A stretch of DNA of 13,835 nt, from the NCBI GenBank assembly GCA_002317325.1, contig DCJB01000100.1, forward strand, positions 1-13,835, in the 5' to 3' direction. Made by a program: the position numbers and the translations under genes. Origin of the DNA: Bacteroidales bacterium UBA1711 (GTDB lineage: Bacteria; Bacteroidota; Bacteroidia; Bacteroidales; P3). The notes under the pieces are model-generated. The model was given only the letters and a program-made list of their open reading frames with translations, did not search any database and was not told where the DNA came from. Shown here piece after piece: positions 13,532 to 13,835 of this stretch. Position 1 is the stretch's first letter; the number at the start of each line of letters is the position of its first letter.

Positions 13532-13556
13532 ATACAACTTTTTTTTGAATCGCAAA
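13527..13556 (-). promoter_or_regulatory. Canonical Bacteroidetes promoter of the barrel-protein pair
   Basis: On the minus strand TTTG (13556-13553), an 18-base spacer and TATCTTTG (13534-13527) match the -33/-7 consensus. The leader would be about 70 bases to the ATG at 13450. Confidence 0.82.
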
Positions 13557-13801
13557 AAAACTGTTTTCCTCTTTCGGGGCAAACGCGCCAAAGGCGATTG
13601 GTGAGAAGCGGGTGGTTGCCATGCCGGCCGGGTCTTCGGCTGGTCGTGGAATGCGTTGCCCCTCTTCCCTGCCGTTTCGTGGGGCTTGGCCCACAGGCGA
13701 CGGCACGCCCGCCGCCTGTGGACACCCCTTCTCATGTCGCGCGGCGTGCTGCCTTTCCGAATGGTTTTGCGCGTCCGCCCAAGAAAAATGTACCGAAAAT
13801 G
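13557..13801. other. Intergenic DNA between two outward promoters
   Basis: No gene that I can support. The short open frames on both strands have no family character. It contains a 9-bp inverted repeat, CCACAGGCG (13691-13699) with CGCCTGTGG (13713-13721), and is bounded by promoters pointing left (13527-13556) and right (13802-13832). Confidence 0.6.
13691..13721. repeat. 9-bp inverted repeat in intergenic DNA
   Basis: CCACAGGCG (13691-13699) and CGCCTGTGG (13713-13721) pair perfectly around a 13-base loop. No T-run follows. It lies about 80 bases upstream of the rightward promoter and could be a regulator site or a remnant hairpin. Confidence 0.4.
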
Positions 13802-13832
13802 CTTGACGGGTCGAAAAATGTTCGTATCTTTG
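13802..13832 (+). promoter_or_regulatory. Promoter for a gene beyond the right edge
   Basis: CTTG (13802-13805), a 19-base spacer and TATCTTTG (13825-13832) fit the Bacteroidetes -33/-7 consensus. The downstream gene is outside the window. Confidence 0.7.
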
Positions 13833-13835
13833 CAG

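Overview
The window looks like chromosomal DNA of a fairly GC-rich member of the Bacteroidetes, most likely Bacteroidales (gut or rumen type). The grounds are four sites fitting the Bacteroidetes -33/-7 promoter (TTTG-like, then TAnnTTTG), a general lack of Shine-Dalgarno sequences, DcaP-like and OmpA/OprF-like barrel proteins with signal peptides ending in NAQ or SRSQ, and an anaerobic [FeFe]-hydrogenase gene set. I see no tRNA, rRNA, CRISPR, transposase or phage gene. Genus cannot be settled from the sequence alone.

Layout. 1-896 (minus): 5' part of a secreted protein of unknown function that runs off the left edge. 1021-3199 (minus): a compact three-gene set transcribed in the order DRTGG-domain protein, RsbW/HATPase-type ATP-binding protein, sensory-type [FeFe]-hydrogenase with altered H-cluster motifs and no PAS domain. 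3200-3602: divergent regulatory region. 3603-8207 (plus): an Hnd/Hyd-type multimeric NAD(P)-linked [FeFe]-hydrogenase operon in the order hndB-hndC-hndD-hndA, closed by a strong intrinsic terminator at 8230-8264. 8404-9884 (minus): a substrate-binding lipoprotein whose two halves are in circularly permuted order, followed by a nitroreductase. 10312-11610 (plus): a DcaP-like porin. 11740-13450 (minus): two tandem paralogous outer-membrane barrel proteins with a canonical promoter that overlaps a long inverted repeat. 13802-13832 (plus): a promoter for a gene beyond the right edge.

How it fits together. HndA, HndB, HndC and HndD form a soluble complex that carries electrons between NAD(P)H, ferredoxin and H2, and it probably disposes of fermentation reductant as H2, perhaps by electron bifurcation/confurcation. 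The divergently transcribed DRTGG/HATPase/HydS-like set has the parts expected of a redox or H2 sensor relaying a signal through an ATP-binding partner. Its position suggests that it tunes the catalytic hydrogenase. This module is the most interesting system here. The permuted binding protein is the most unusual single protein.
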